Counted from the stretch's first letter, positions 1 through 5,984 are shown. The stretch: 11,279 nt of DNA from CAG-390 sp045636385 (GCA_045636385.1 JAZTXK010000051.1:1-11279); one strand, 5' to 3'. The notes: a model not told the origin generated them from the sequence alone. Numbers and translations: made by a program.

Positions 1-13
1 CGCCACCACGCTT

Positions 14-44
14 CAAAATCACGAAGCTCTGCTTCGTGATTTTG
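14..44. repeat. Perfect 14-bp intergenic hairpin
   Basis: CAAAATCACGAAGC (14-27) pairs perfectly with GCTTCGTGATTTTG (31-44) around a TCT loop. No T run follows on either strand, so it does not look like a rho-independent terminator. The outer seven pairs, CAAAATC/GATTTTG, are identical to those of the hairpin at 4527-4543, but the top of the stem differs. Confidence 0.8.
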
Positions 45-89
45 GACGGAGTCAATACTTTCGCAAGGGCGAAAGTGTTGCGCTCCGTC
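45..89. repeat. Nested intergenic hairpin
   Basis: An outer GACGGAG/CTCCGTC stem (45-51 with 83-89) encloses an inner 11-bp stem (54-64 with 69-79, one G-T pair) around AAGG. It follows directly after the preceding hairpin. The inner TTTCGC/GCGAAA core recurs in the hairpin at 1591-1611. No T run follows. A further small stem, TGCGCC/GGCGCA (94-99 with 105-110), lies between this structure and the array that follows. Confidence 0.65.
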
Positions 90-109
90 ACTCTGCGCCA
101 AAAGGGCGC

Positions 110-217
110 ACGATGTTGCACTTTGTGCAAATGAAGTTGCCTGCGGCAAATGAAGTTGCACTTCGTGCAAATGATGTTGTGCTTCGCACAAACGATGTTG
201 CGCCCCGCGGGGCGCAA
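110..217. repeat. Tandem array of five short hairpins with compensatory stem changes
   Basis: Five hairpins begin at 116, 137, 156, 177 and 198, a period of 19-21 bases. Each is preceded by a 6-base spacer of the form ATGAAG, ATGATG or ACGATG. Every stem starts TTG and ends CAA, but the inside varies: TTGCAC/GTGCAA (loop TTT), TTGCC/GGCAA (loop TGC), TTGCAC/GTGCAA (loop TTC), TTGTGC/GCACAA (loop TTC) and TTGCGCCC/GGGCGCAA (loop CGCG). Both arms change together, so pairing is preserved while sequence is not. Because the period is about 21, the array stays open in several reading frames, and I regard the resulting 98-codon frame as spurious. Function is unknown. It could be a structured 5' leader of the downstream gene or a repeat amplified between genes. 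Confidence 0.8.
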
Positions 218-226
218 ATAAAGGTG

Positions 227-247
227 AAAATCCGCCTTGCGGATTTT
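227..247. repeat. 9-bp hairpin at the end of the repeat block
   Basis: AAAATCCGC (227-235) pairs with GCGGATTTT (239-247) around CTT, and one more T follows. The AAAATC/GATTTT base is shared with the hairpins at 14-44 and 4527-4543. The short T run makes a weak rho-independent terminator conceivable, but most of those T residues are already used in the stem. Confidence 0.6.
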
Positions 248-324
248 TCCGTCTTAATTATATTTCGCCCTTGGTTTTGTTTGGGCGCGAATTCGTTCGT
301 AAAGGCGCTGACTGCCCACCCCAA

Positions 325-346
325 CCCCTCCCGCAAGCGGGAGGGG
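325..346. repeat. GC-rich 10-bp hairpin
   Basis: CCCCTCCCGC (325-334) and GCGGGAGGGG (337-346) are exact reverse complements separated only by AA. The innermost pairs therefore cannot all close, and the practical loop is about four bases. No T run follows on either strand. It lies 59 bases before the first gene, in the remaining spacer (249-405), where I see no confident promoter. Confidence 0.65.
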
Positions 347-405
347 CGCGAAAAGGATCAACCCGTTTGTTCGGCGTATAGAATCTCAATGATCAAGGAG
401 TTGCG

Positions 406-891
406 ATGAAAAAATATTACATCAACATGCGCAACGGCAAGGCGATGATCGCTGATTTGATACCTTATGCGACTCCCGCTCTTTTTGCTATTCCGATAAA
501 TTATTTTTTGAAAACCGCAAATATGCGTACTTTTGGGATGATCTTTATTGCGATTTATGCAATTTTATACATCATATTGCTACCGACTTTGATCCGTATG
601 TTTTACAATCGTATATGGTACGATGCCAAAACAGACGAGATAATTCTGATACGCTTCCGCGAAAAGGTCCGTCGTTTTGCGCTTTCGGATATAGAAAAAA
701 TCGTTCCCAAACGCAACGATGACGATCGTATGGGAGCACTCTCGGGCAGGGGCAGCCATTCCCAACAGACCTTTGCCGTTAAAAGCCGCGAGGGCTACGA
801 CTATTTCTTTATTGCTAACGACCCCATCCTTGAAAAATTCTTCGCCGACCACGGTATACCGACCTTGAGGTATTACGAGGAAGAAGTATAA
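406..891 (+). CDS. Two-TM membrane protein with PH-like cytosolic tail, unknown function
   Basis: I do not recognise this 161-residue protein as a named family. Two hydrophobic segments (about residues 17-36 and 43-65) form a membrane hairpin. The rest is soluble: strand-like segments around NRIWYDAKTDEIILIRF (69-85), FALSDIEKIV (91-100) and FAVKSREGYDYFFIAN (123-138) alternate as in the small bacterial PH-like domains found behind membrane hairpins. That resemblance is inference from pattern, not a match. The ATG start is supported by AAGGAG at 395-400, five bases upstream. The lipoprotein gene follows 17 bases later, so the two are probably cotranscribed. Base composition is visibly AT-richer than in the genes from 1685 onward. 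The gene follows a long block of intergenic hairpins, which could be its transcribed leader. Confidence 0.8.
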   Translation: MKKYYINMRNGKAMIADLIPYATPALFAIPINYFLKTANMRTFGMIFIAIYAILYIILLPTLIRMFYNRIWYDAKTDEIILIRFREKVRRFALSDIEKIVPKRNDDDRMGALSGRGSHSQQTFAVKSREGYDYFFIANDPILEKFFADHGIPTLRYYEEEV

Positions 892-908
892 TTTTATGGA
901 GGAAAATT

Positions 909-1568
909 ATGAAACGTATTGTTATAATGATACTTGTTATTTCGCTATGTTTCCCTGCTTTTTCGGGGTGCGGAAGATCGGATGTTGAATATGCTTCTTA
1001 TTCTTCCGAAAACCTCGGTGCTACTTACCCCGATGATCCTGATGCCGATGCGATCAAAGAAATGCTTCTCCCGCGTGAAGCACTTTTCGCTTACAAACTG
1101 AAACGCTCCGAAGATGGCATCGGATTTGTTCAGACTGTTTACATCTGGCAGAATCTGCTCTGCAGAGAATTACGTCTTGATATCAGGCAGCTTTGGGATG
1201 TTGTGCCGGATGAAGACCGTGATATTACGGTAACGGTAGACGGTGAACTCGGTGAAATAAAGATCAATAATAAAAAGATCACATTTACCCCGACCTCGGA
1301 GCTGTCATTCGCCGTACTCAGGGCAATTCTTCCGGCAGAATTTCGGGTCAACGCAAAACACTTCTCCCGTGAGCTTCGTGCTATGATAATTCGTTTGGAA
1401 ACGTATAAGGAGCTCGGTGATTATAAGGTTATAGCGATCAATACCACCGCCGAATCGGGATTGCTTCTCTGCAATTCCGGCGTAAGCGCAAACGATATGA
1501 TCACCGAGGTGATGCATATTGATGAGATTTTTGAGAACGCTTCCGACGGCAATAATGCTACGAATTAA
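909..1568 (+). CDS. Putative lipoprotein, unknown function
   Basis: This 219-residue protein begins with a basic pair and a hydrophobic stretch (residues 3-19), then FSGC (18-21). That fits a lipoprotein signal peptide with Cys21 as the lipidated residue, although Phe at the -3 position is less usual than Leu. The mature part is exported and acidic, with a strand-rich middle (DITVTVDGELGEIKINNKKITF, about 106-127) and no repeat or catalytic motif that I recognise. GGAGG at 898-902 precedes the ATG by six bases. It lies 17 bases downstream of the two-TM protein gene, so the pair may act together at the membrane, one partner inside and one tethered outside. That is inference from adjacency. Like its neighbour it is AT-richer than the rest of the window. 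Confidence 0.8.
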   Translation: MKRIVIMILVISLCFPAFSGCGRSDVEYASYSSENLGATYPDDPDADAIKEMLLPREALFAYKLKRSEDGIGFVQTVYIWQNLLCRELRLDIRQLWDVVPDEDRDITVTVDGELGEIKINNKKITFTPTSELSFAVLRAILPAEFRVNAKHFSRELRAMIIRLETYKELGDYKVIAINTTAESGLLLCNSGVSANDMITEVMHIDEIFENASDGNNATN

Positions 1569-1590
1569 ATCGATCGGTTTTTATAAAATA

Positions 1591-1611
1591 CTTTTCGCCC
1601 ACGGCGAAAAG
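1591..1611. repeat. 9-bp hairpin preceding the heptamer element
   Basis: CTTTTCGCC (1591-1599) pairs exactly with GGCGAAAAG (1603-1611) around CAC. The right arm ends inside the 45-bp element at 1606-1650. There is no T run after it, so a terminator for the lipoprotein gene is unlikely. The AT-rich bases just before it (TATAAA at 1582-1587) resemble a -10 box but have no matching -35. Confidence 0.7.
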
Positions 1612-1650
1612 TTACCATAACTCTGCACTCTGCATTCTGCACTCTGCACT
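1606..1650 (+). repeat. 45-bp intergenic element with CTCTGCA heptamers, copy 1
   Basis: The 30-base core (1621-1650) reads CTCTGCA, CTCTGCA, TTCTGCA, CTCTGCA, CT, which is four heptamers with one substitution. It is preceded by GAAAAGTTACCATAA. The inverse complement of 11225-11269 matches this copy at 43 of 45 positions. Both copies end 26-34 bases before an ATG and lie in the same orientation relative to the gene they precede. The element would be transcribed as part of the leader if the promoter lies upstream. Function is unknown. Confidence 0.85.
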
Positions 1651-1684
1651 AAAAATTCCCAACAAAAGAAAAGGAATCCAAACT

Positions 1685-2221
1685 ATGATCTACATGTTTC
1701 TCGCCCCCGGCTTCGAAGAAATCGAAGCCCTGATGCCTCTCGACCTTATGCGCCGCGCAGGGCTTGACGTTACCACCGTCGGTGTCGGCGGTCTTGATAT
1801 CACGGGCTCGCACGGAATTACCGTGAAGGCTGATATGCTTGATACCGATTTTTCGGATAACGCACCCGAATGTATCATCCTTCCCGGCGGTATGCCCGGA
1901 ACGACTAATCTCGATGCGTCGGCGGTCGTTCACAAGGCGCTCGACTCGGCGCTTGAAAATAACGCTCTCATCTGCGCCATCTGCGCCGCACCGATGATCC
2001 TCGGCAAGCGCGGCATCCTTCGCGGTAAAAATGCCACCTGCTTCCCCGGCTTCGAGGAATATCTCGAGGGCGCAACCGTCGGCGGACGCGCTGTTCGTGA
2101 CGGTCAGGTCATCACGGGTGTCGGCATGGGCGCGGCACTTGAATTCGGCATCGAGATCGTTGCCGCTCTGAAGGGAAGAGCCGCGGCAGATAAGCTCTTC
2201 GCCGCCGTTCTTGCAAAATAA
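1685..2221 (+). CDS. DJ-1/PfpI (ThiJ) family protein
   Basis: This 178-residue cytosolic protein is full length for the DJ-1 subfamily. It opens with the beta strand and loop MIYMFLAPGFEEIEAL. Glu14 corresponds to the conserved Glu18 of human DJ-1, and Cys100 in ICAICAAP to its reactive Cys106 on the nucleophile elbow. Other family marks are the LMRRAG helix (21-26), HGITVKAD (43-50) and the ILPGGMPG loop (65-72). Members have been described as glyoxalase III-like, deglycase or redox-sensing chaperones; which applies here cannot be told from sequence. AAGGA at 1671-1675 is about nine bases before the ATG. It is the first gene of a tight cluster: its TAA is followed immediately by the ATG of the CPBP protease. 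The heptamer element lies directly upstream. Confidence 0.93.
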   Translation: MIYMFLAPGFEEIEALMPLDLMRRAGLDVTTVGVGGLDITGSHGITVKADMLDTDFSDNAPECIILPGGMPGTTNLDASAVVHKALDSALENNALICAICAAPMILGKRGILRGKNATCFPGFEEYLEGATVGGRAVRDGQVITGVGMGAALEFGIEIVAALKGRAAADKLFAAVLAK

Positions 2222-3190
2222 ATGAAGGAATATTTCAAAAATTCCGCGAATACGGCACCTCTGCTCGTCTTGGGGATATTCGTTCTGCTCCTCGTCAGCA
2301 GGCTGATCGATACCACTCTCCTTACCCGAGAGAACGAATACGTCGCCGTCATCGTGCTCCAGCTTGTTATTTTTCTTCTGCCCTCCGCCTTTTATATCAA
2401 GGCGCTGGGGCTTGATTTCGGTCGCTTCCGACTCTCGCTTTTCGGTCCCGGACATCTTCTTTTGCTCATTTCGGCACTCATTTCGCTGACTGCGGGAACT
2501 ATACTTATCGAGTATTACACCGTCGGCGGCGCGTCGCTTGACCGAAATTACGATCTTTGGGGCGTGTTTATCTCGAAAAACGAGGGTACGGTGTCGAGCG
2601 CGATCTATCTGATTCTCGCCTACGCCTCGCTCCCCGCGATCTGTGAGGAATTCGTTTTCCGCGGACTGCTGATCTCGGAGTACGAAAAGCGAAGCACGAC
2701 CGCCGCGGTTCTGCTTTCCTCGCTGTTTTTCGCGCTTCTGCATTTTGATATCGCGCGTTTTCCCGTCTACTTCTTCGCGGGATTCATTCTTGCGCTGACG
2801 CTCTATGCCTCGCGCTCCCTCCCCGCAGCGATAGCCGTTCATTTGTGGCATAACCTGATCGGACTTTTCGGCAGACCTTATATGCAAACTCTCCTCGAGC
2901 TTGGCGGAGAGAAGCTTTTTATGACGCTTCTGACCGCAATGTTTTTGCTGTTTTCGGGCATTTTTGCCGCCGAAGCCGCAAGACTTTATAAAAATTACGC
3001 GCGCTTCGATCTTTCAAGCGCATATAGGGAGATCGACCCGCCCTATCCCCCCGCAAACGCGGATTCAACTCCTCTCGAGGAGCTTGCCGCAAAGCACCCG
3101 AGGATCGCCGCGACCTGCGGAGCGATCTTCTCCTTCCCCTCGCTCGTATGCTACGTTGCCTACACGGCGGCAGTTTTTATTGAATTTTAG
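2222..3190 (+). CDS. CPBP family intramembrane glutamic endopeptidase
   Basis: A 322-residue multi-pass membrane protein with the three hallmarks of the CPBP (Rce1-like, formerly CAAX protease/YdiL) family: EEFVFRG (Glu142, Glu143, Arg147), FALLH with His174, and HLWHN with His207 and Asn211. Hydrophobic segments lie at about 13-26, 40-59, 77-95, 124-140, 160-175, 180-196, 232-252 and 301-321. A hydrophilic stretch at about 255-298 precedes the last helix, which the core family does not require. These enzymes cut within or near membranes; bacterial members are linked to peptide or bacteriocin processing and immunity, but no substrate gene is visible here. The ATG follows the DJ-1 stop codon with no gap, and no strong ribosome binding site of its own is evident, so translation is probably coupled. 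MltG follows 13 bases later. Confidence 0.92.
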   Translation: MKEYFKNSANTAPLLVLGIFVLLLVSRLIDTTLLTRENEYVAVIVLQLVIFLLPSAFYIKALGLDFGRFRLSLFGPGHLLLLISALISLTAGTILIEYYTVGGASLDRNYDLWGVFISKNEGTVSSAIYLILAYASLPAICEEFVFRGLLISEYEKRSTTAAVLLSSLFFALLHFDIARFPVYFFAGFILALTLYASRSLPAAIAVHLWHNLIGLFGRPYMQTLLELGGEKLFMTLLTAMFLLFSGIFAAEAARLYKNYARFDLSSAYREIDPPYPPANADSTPLEELAAKHPRIAATCGAIFSFPSLVCYVAYTAAVFIEF

Positions 3191-3197
3191 AAAGGAG
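3191..3197 (+). promoter_or_regulatory. Ribosome binding site that fixes the mltG start
   Basis: AAAGGAG directly follows the CPBP stop codon (TAG, 3188-3190) and stands six bases before ATG 3204. It decides for this start rather than any in-frame codon within the upstream gene. Confidence 0.85.
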
Positions 3198-3203
3198 CTT
3201 CCG

Positions 3204-4469
3204 ATGGAGAATACAAATCCCGAAAAAACTCCAAAAAAGAAAATATTTAAAAGACCGAACAGAAAAGAGGTCATCGGCGGATACACGCGCGCGCAGTATG
3301 CCGCGGCGCTTAAGGAGCTCGATCCCGAGGAGAAGGAGTTCTTCGACCGCGCCGACTATACCGAGACTCAGAGCACGGTCTCCGCTGTCATCAAGGCTCT
3401 CATTTATATAATTGCGATAATTACCGTGTCGGTAGCGCTCGCGGTCTTTGCCATCTCCTGTGCAAACGATATTTTTGCCTTCGTCAAGGAGGAAAAAACT
3501 GTCGAGGTCGTCATTCCCGAATACGTTACGTCCGACGAGCTTGCCGATATACTGGGCGAGGCGGGCGCTATCAATTATCCATGGCTCTTCCGACTTTATT
3601 GTGGCCTCAAGGACGTCGACACCAGCCCCGCATATAAATTTCAGAGCGGAAGCTATACGATATCGACCGCTATGAACTACGACACGCTGATGCTCTCGTT
3701 CGTTGAGACTATGACGCTGACCACGGTGCGAATCACCTTCCCCGAGGGCGCGACGGTCGACGAGATCATCGCCCTTTTCGAGGCAAACGGCTGCTCGACA
3801 CGCGAGAAGTTCCTCGAATGTATGGAGACCTACGATTTCACCATTAACTACGATTTTCTCAGCGATATAGATATGACGGGCAGATATTATCTGCTTGAGG
3901 GCTATCTCTACCCCGATACCTACGATTTTTATACCGGCAGAGCGCCCGAATATTACCTTTGCCGCCTGCTTGATCAGTTTGCAAAGGTCTTCCGTCAGTC
4001 GAAGTTCTTTGAGGCGGCAGAGGAGACGGGATACACCGTCGATCAGCTTCTCACCATCGCCTCGATCATAGAGAAGGAGGCGTATCAGCAGAATGACTTT
4101 GATATCGTTTCGTCGGTAATCCACAACCGTCTGCTCGATCCCGATACCTTCCCGAATCTTGAATGTGACTCCACCATCGTCTATGCGCTTTCCTGCGAGG
4201 CGGGTAAGAGAGTCACCGATATCACGCTGGAAGATCTCAATATGGATAATCCCTATAACTCCTATAACGAGGAGGGACTTCCCCCCGGCCCGATCTGCAA
4301 CCCCAGCTACAACTCGATCGCCTGCGCGTTTGACCCCGCGGATACCGAGGAAAAATATTATTATTTCGTTTCGGACAAATACGGAATGATGTATTACGCG
4401 ACCACGCTCAAGGATCACGAAGCAAATATTGCAGCTATAAAGAAGGCGGAAGCCGACGAAAATCAGTAA
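3204..4469 (+). CDS. mltG: Endolytic transglycosylase MltG (YceG-like)
   Basis: MltG cleaves nascent peptidoglycan glycan strands and helps set their length; it acts on the outer face of the cytoplasmic membrane. I place the start at ATG 3204, which has AAAGGAG at 3191-3197, giving 421 residues. The same frame is open further upstream, but that part lies inside the CPBP gene. Order: charged cytosolic N-terminus (1-58), one TM helix (about 60-85), a LysM-like segment (about 98-170) and the YceG catalytic domain. Recognisable family motifs are EGYLYPDTY (232-240), ASIIEKEA with the catalytic Glu290, the VIHNRL helix (305-310), CDSTIVYAL (321-329) and GLPPGPICNP (358-367). Where the family usually has NPG, this protein has NPS (366-368). 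The C-terminus has YYATTLKDHEANI, matching the family's terminal T..EH-type motif. It is the last gene of the cluster with the DJ-1 and CPBP genes. Confidence 0.95.
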   Translation: MENTNPEKTPKKKIFKRPNRKEVIGGYTRAQYAAALKELDPEEKEFFDRADYTETQSTVSAVIKALIYIIAIITVSVALAVFAISCANDIFAFVKEEKTVEVVIPEYVTSDELADILGEAGAINYPWLFRLYCGLKDVDTSPAYKFQSGSYTISTAMNYDTLMLSFVETMTLTTVRITFPEGATVDEIIALFEANGCSTREKFLECMETYDFTINYDFLSDIDMTGRYYLLEGYLYPDTYDFYTGRAPEYYLCRLLDQFAKVFRQSKFFEAAEETGYTVDQLLTIASIIEKEAYQQNDFDIVSSVIHNRLLDPDTFPNLECDSTIVYALSCEAGKRVTDITLEDLNMDNPYNSYNEEGLPPGPICNPSYNSIACAFDPADTEEKYYYFVSDKYGMMYYATTLKDHEANIAAIKKAEADENQ

Positions 4470-4474
4470 TAAAC

Positions 4475-4499
4475 AATTGTAAAACTGCGTTTTACAATT
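4475..4499. repeat. Perfect 11-bp hairpin after mltG
   Basis: AATTGTAAAAC (4475-4485) pairs with GTTTTACAATT (4489-4499) around TGC. It starts five bases after the mltG stop. It is AT-rich and not followed by a T run on either strand, so it is a poor intrinsic terminator, though it could stabilise a 3' end. Confidence 0.7.
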
Positions 4500-4505
4500 A
4501 AAGAT

Positions 4506-4620
4506 CCGCGCGCTTATCGCCGCCGCCAAAATCAAAGATTTTGACAGCTCCCCTCGGCGCGCGGGCTCGCTCGGCTCGCCCAAAAGGTGCTTTTTTCGGT
4601 CGGCAAAGCCGCCGAAGAAA
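4506..4620. repeat. Complex inverted repeats in the mltG-HD spacer
   Basis: An outer CCGCGCGC/GCGCGCGG stem (4506-4513 with 4557-4564) encloses CAAAATC AAA GATTTTG (4527-4543). A 7-bp direct repeat GGCTCGC follows at 4564-4570 and 4573-4579. A further hairpin at 4591-4620 has its two arms around AAA with one bulged T. The inner CAAAATC/GATTTTG stem matches the outer pairs of the hairpin at 14-44. A T run at 4591-4596 follows GC-rich sequence but lacks a clean stem, so I do not call a terminator. Confidence 0.6.
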
Positions 4621-4630
4621 CGGATTTTAT

Positions 4631-4636
4631 TATAAT
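4631..4636 (+). promoter_or_regulatory. Possible -10 box for the HD gene
   Basis: TATAAT lies 50 bases before the HD gene start in an otherwise AT-rich stretch. No -35 resembling TTGACA is found 16-18 bases upstream, where the sequence is GC-rich hairpin. This is a half-promoter only. The TTGACA at 4541-4546 is too far away to pair with it. Confidence 0.35.
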
Positions 4637-4686
4637 ATGCATAGTTTTACAATCGGTTAAAGCCAATAAAAGAAAGGAAAAACGTT

Positions 4687-5277
4687 ATGACAGATAAGGA
4701 AAGATTCATACAGATCTATAAGGAAAAGATCACCCGCGAGGGCTCGGCGGAGCTTCTTGCATACCTCTGCTCCGAGTCCTGCGATTTCTTCATCGCGCCT
4801 GCGTCCACCCGCTACCACGGCGCAGAGGTCGGCGGACTTTGCCGCCACAGCCTCAACGTCTACGATTGTCTGATTGATATTATGAACCGCAAGCGTATGA
4901 AGGACGTTTACGGAATCCATTACAGTGACGAGAGCATCGCCATCGCCGCGCTGCTCCACGACCTCTGCAAGATCAATTTCTACCGCGTCGAGAGCCGCAA
5001 CGTCAAGAAAAACGGCACTTGGGTGAGTGTTCCCTATTACACCATCGAGGACACCCTCCCCTACGGTCACGGCGAGAAGTCGGTATATATCGCGTCGGGA
5101 TTTATGCGCCTGACACGCGATGAGGCGTTTGCGATCAGATATCACATGGGCTTCTCGGGCCCCGAGGATAACGGAACCGTCGGCAAGGCGCTTGAAATGT
5201 TCCCGCTCGCCTTTGCGCTTTCTGTTGCCGATATGGAAGCCGCTTACTTCCTCGAGGGAATGCCGGAGGATAAATAA
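4687..5277 (+). CDS. Stand-alone HD-domain phosphohydrolase
   Basis: A 196-residue cytosolic protein with a metal-binding HD domain. The likely ligands are His54 in GGLCRHSLNV, the His91-Asp92 pair in ALLHDLCK, His128 in YGHGEKS, His153 in IRYHMG and Asp182 in SVADMEA. The spacing and the GGL..HS start recall the HD part of the YhaM exoribonuclease, but there is no OB-fold domain in front, so I do not call it YhaM. HD proteins of this kind hydrolyse phosphomonoesters or phosphodiesters of nucleotides; the substrate here is unknown. AAAGGA at 4673-4678 precedes the ATG by eight bases. The ribosome binding site of the following membrane protein lies inside the last codons of this gene, so the two are probably coupled. 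Confidence 0.88.
   Translation: MTDKERFIQIYKEKITREGSAELLAYLCSESCDFFIAPASTRYHGAEVGGLCRHSLNVYDCLIDIMNRKRMKDVYGIHYSDESIAIAALLHDLCKINFYRVESRNVKKNGTWVSVPYYTIEDTLPYGHGEKSVYIASGFMRLTRDEAFAIRYHMGFSGPEDNGTVGKALEMFPLAFALSVADMEAAYFLEGMPEDK
5265..5269 (+). promoter_or_regulatory. Ribosome binding site inside the HD gene, for a GTG start
   Basis: GGAGG sits within the last codons of the HD gene, ten bases before GTG 5280. It supports GTG as the start of the next gene and suggests translational coupling. Confidence 0.7.
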
Positions 5278-5279
5278 CC

Positions 5280-5948
5280 GTGGCGCGAGTAAGAAATATC
5301 TCTGAGCAAACGCGAAAGAGACATAAATTCGAGCGGACTCTCGTTTGGCTGAAATACTGCTCCCCCGCGATACTTACGCTCTTTTCTTGGTTTTCCTGTC
5401 TCATTCGCGGCGTGCGATTTTATGACGGAGAGGAGTTTTACAGCTTGCAATCCGTAAACGAAATGGTCGCGCAGGCACTCAAGGGTGTCGGCTCGTTTGA
5501 TGCGGCAACCGACGACAGCTACACCGAGCTTCTCGCCAACGCGCTGAAGCCCGCAACGGCGGCGTATACCTGGTGCTTTATCATCGCGGGCGTGCTTTCG
5601 ATCTACCTTTTGATCTTCGCGATCACGATCCTCGTCGGCGATCCGATGTCGATCCCGACCAACCGCGCGAAGATATGGTTCAAGACCTTTTTCCCCGGCA
5701 AGTGGCTTGCGTTTTTGACCCTGCTTTTGCCCGTTTACCCCGCGTTTATGCCATACGTTATCAGATACCTTTTCTATAAATATTACGTAATGAACGATCT
5801 CGTCGTGGTTGCCTCGCGCTATAATCCCGCCCTCGCCGTGTCGGTCGTGGCGGCGATATGTCTTATCATTTTCTTTGCCGCGACGCCGTTTGAGAAGAGA
5901 CATAAAATGGACCCCTTCGTTCGCTACGATAAGGAAGATGATTTCTAA
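5280..5948 (+). CDS. Four-TM membrane protein, unknown function
   Basis: I do not recognise this 222-residue protein. The N-terminus (1-20) is strongly basic. Four hydrophobic segments follow at about 27-45, 96-119, 141-165 and 183-202, and the tail is charged and ends acidic (KEDDF). With a basic N-terminus inside, both ends would be cytosolic, and residues about 46-95 would form the main outside loop. No catalytic or transport motif is apparent. The start is GTG 5280, three bases after the HD gene stop, with GGAGG ten bases upstream. Its pairing with the HD phosphohydrolase suggests a shared transcript, but nothing in the sequence shows a functional link. A strong terminator follows at 5985-6022. 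Confidence 0.8.
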   Translation: MARVRNISEQTRKRHKFERTLVWLKYCSPAILTLFSWFSCLIRGVRFYDGEEFYSLQSVNEMVAQALKGVGSFDAATDDSYTELLANALKPATAAYTWCFIIAGVLSIYLLIFAITILVGDPMSIPTNRAKIWFKTFFPGKWLAFLTLLLPVYPAFMPYVIRYLFYKYYVMNDLVVVASRYNPALAVSVVAAICLIIFFAATPFEKRHKMDPFVRYDKEDDF

Positions 5949-5984
5949 AAGACAATTATTGTTGACAATTGTTCGGAAATGACG

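Noticed and set aside
110..217. CRISPR array
   Set aside because: The repeated part is only about 6-12 bases, the variable parts are palindromic and under 15 bases, and no cas gene is present.
237..264. Promoter TTGCGG - 16 bases - TATATT before the first gene
   Set aside because: The -35 matches the consensus poorly and overlaps a hairpin, so the evidence is too weak to list as a feature.
113..409. Open frame of 98 codons across the hairpin array
   Set aside because: It is made by the near-21-base period of the repeat, has no ribosome binding site and runs into the next gene's start. Both strands are open here for the same reason.
1649..2887. Long minus-strand open frame opposite the DJ-1 and CPBP genes
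   Set aside because: The plus strand encodes two unmistakable families with correct starts. The antisense product is a low-complexity run of charged residues caused by codon bias.
3177..4583. Long minus-strand open frame opposite mltG
   Set aside because: MltG is intact on the plus strand with catalytic and family motifs. The antisense frame shows no family motif.
4541..4636. TTGACA at 4541 with TATAAT at 4631 as a promoter
   Set aside because: The boxes are 84 bases apart, far from the 16-18 needed, and the TTGACA falls within a hairpin.
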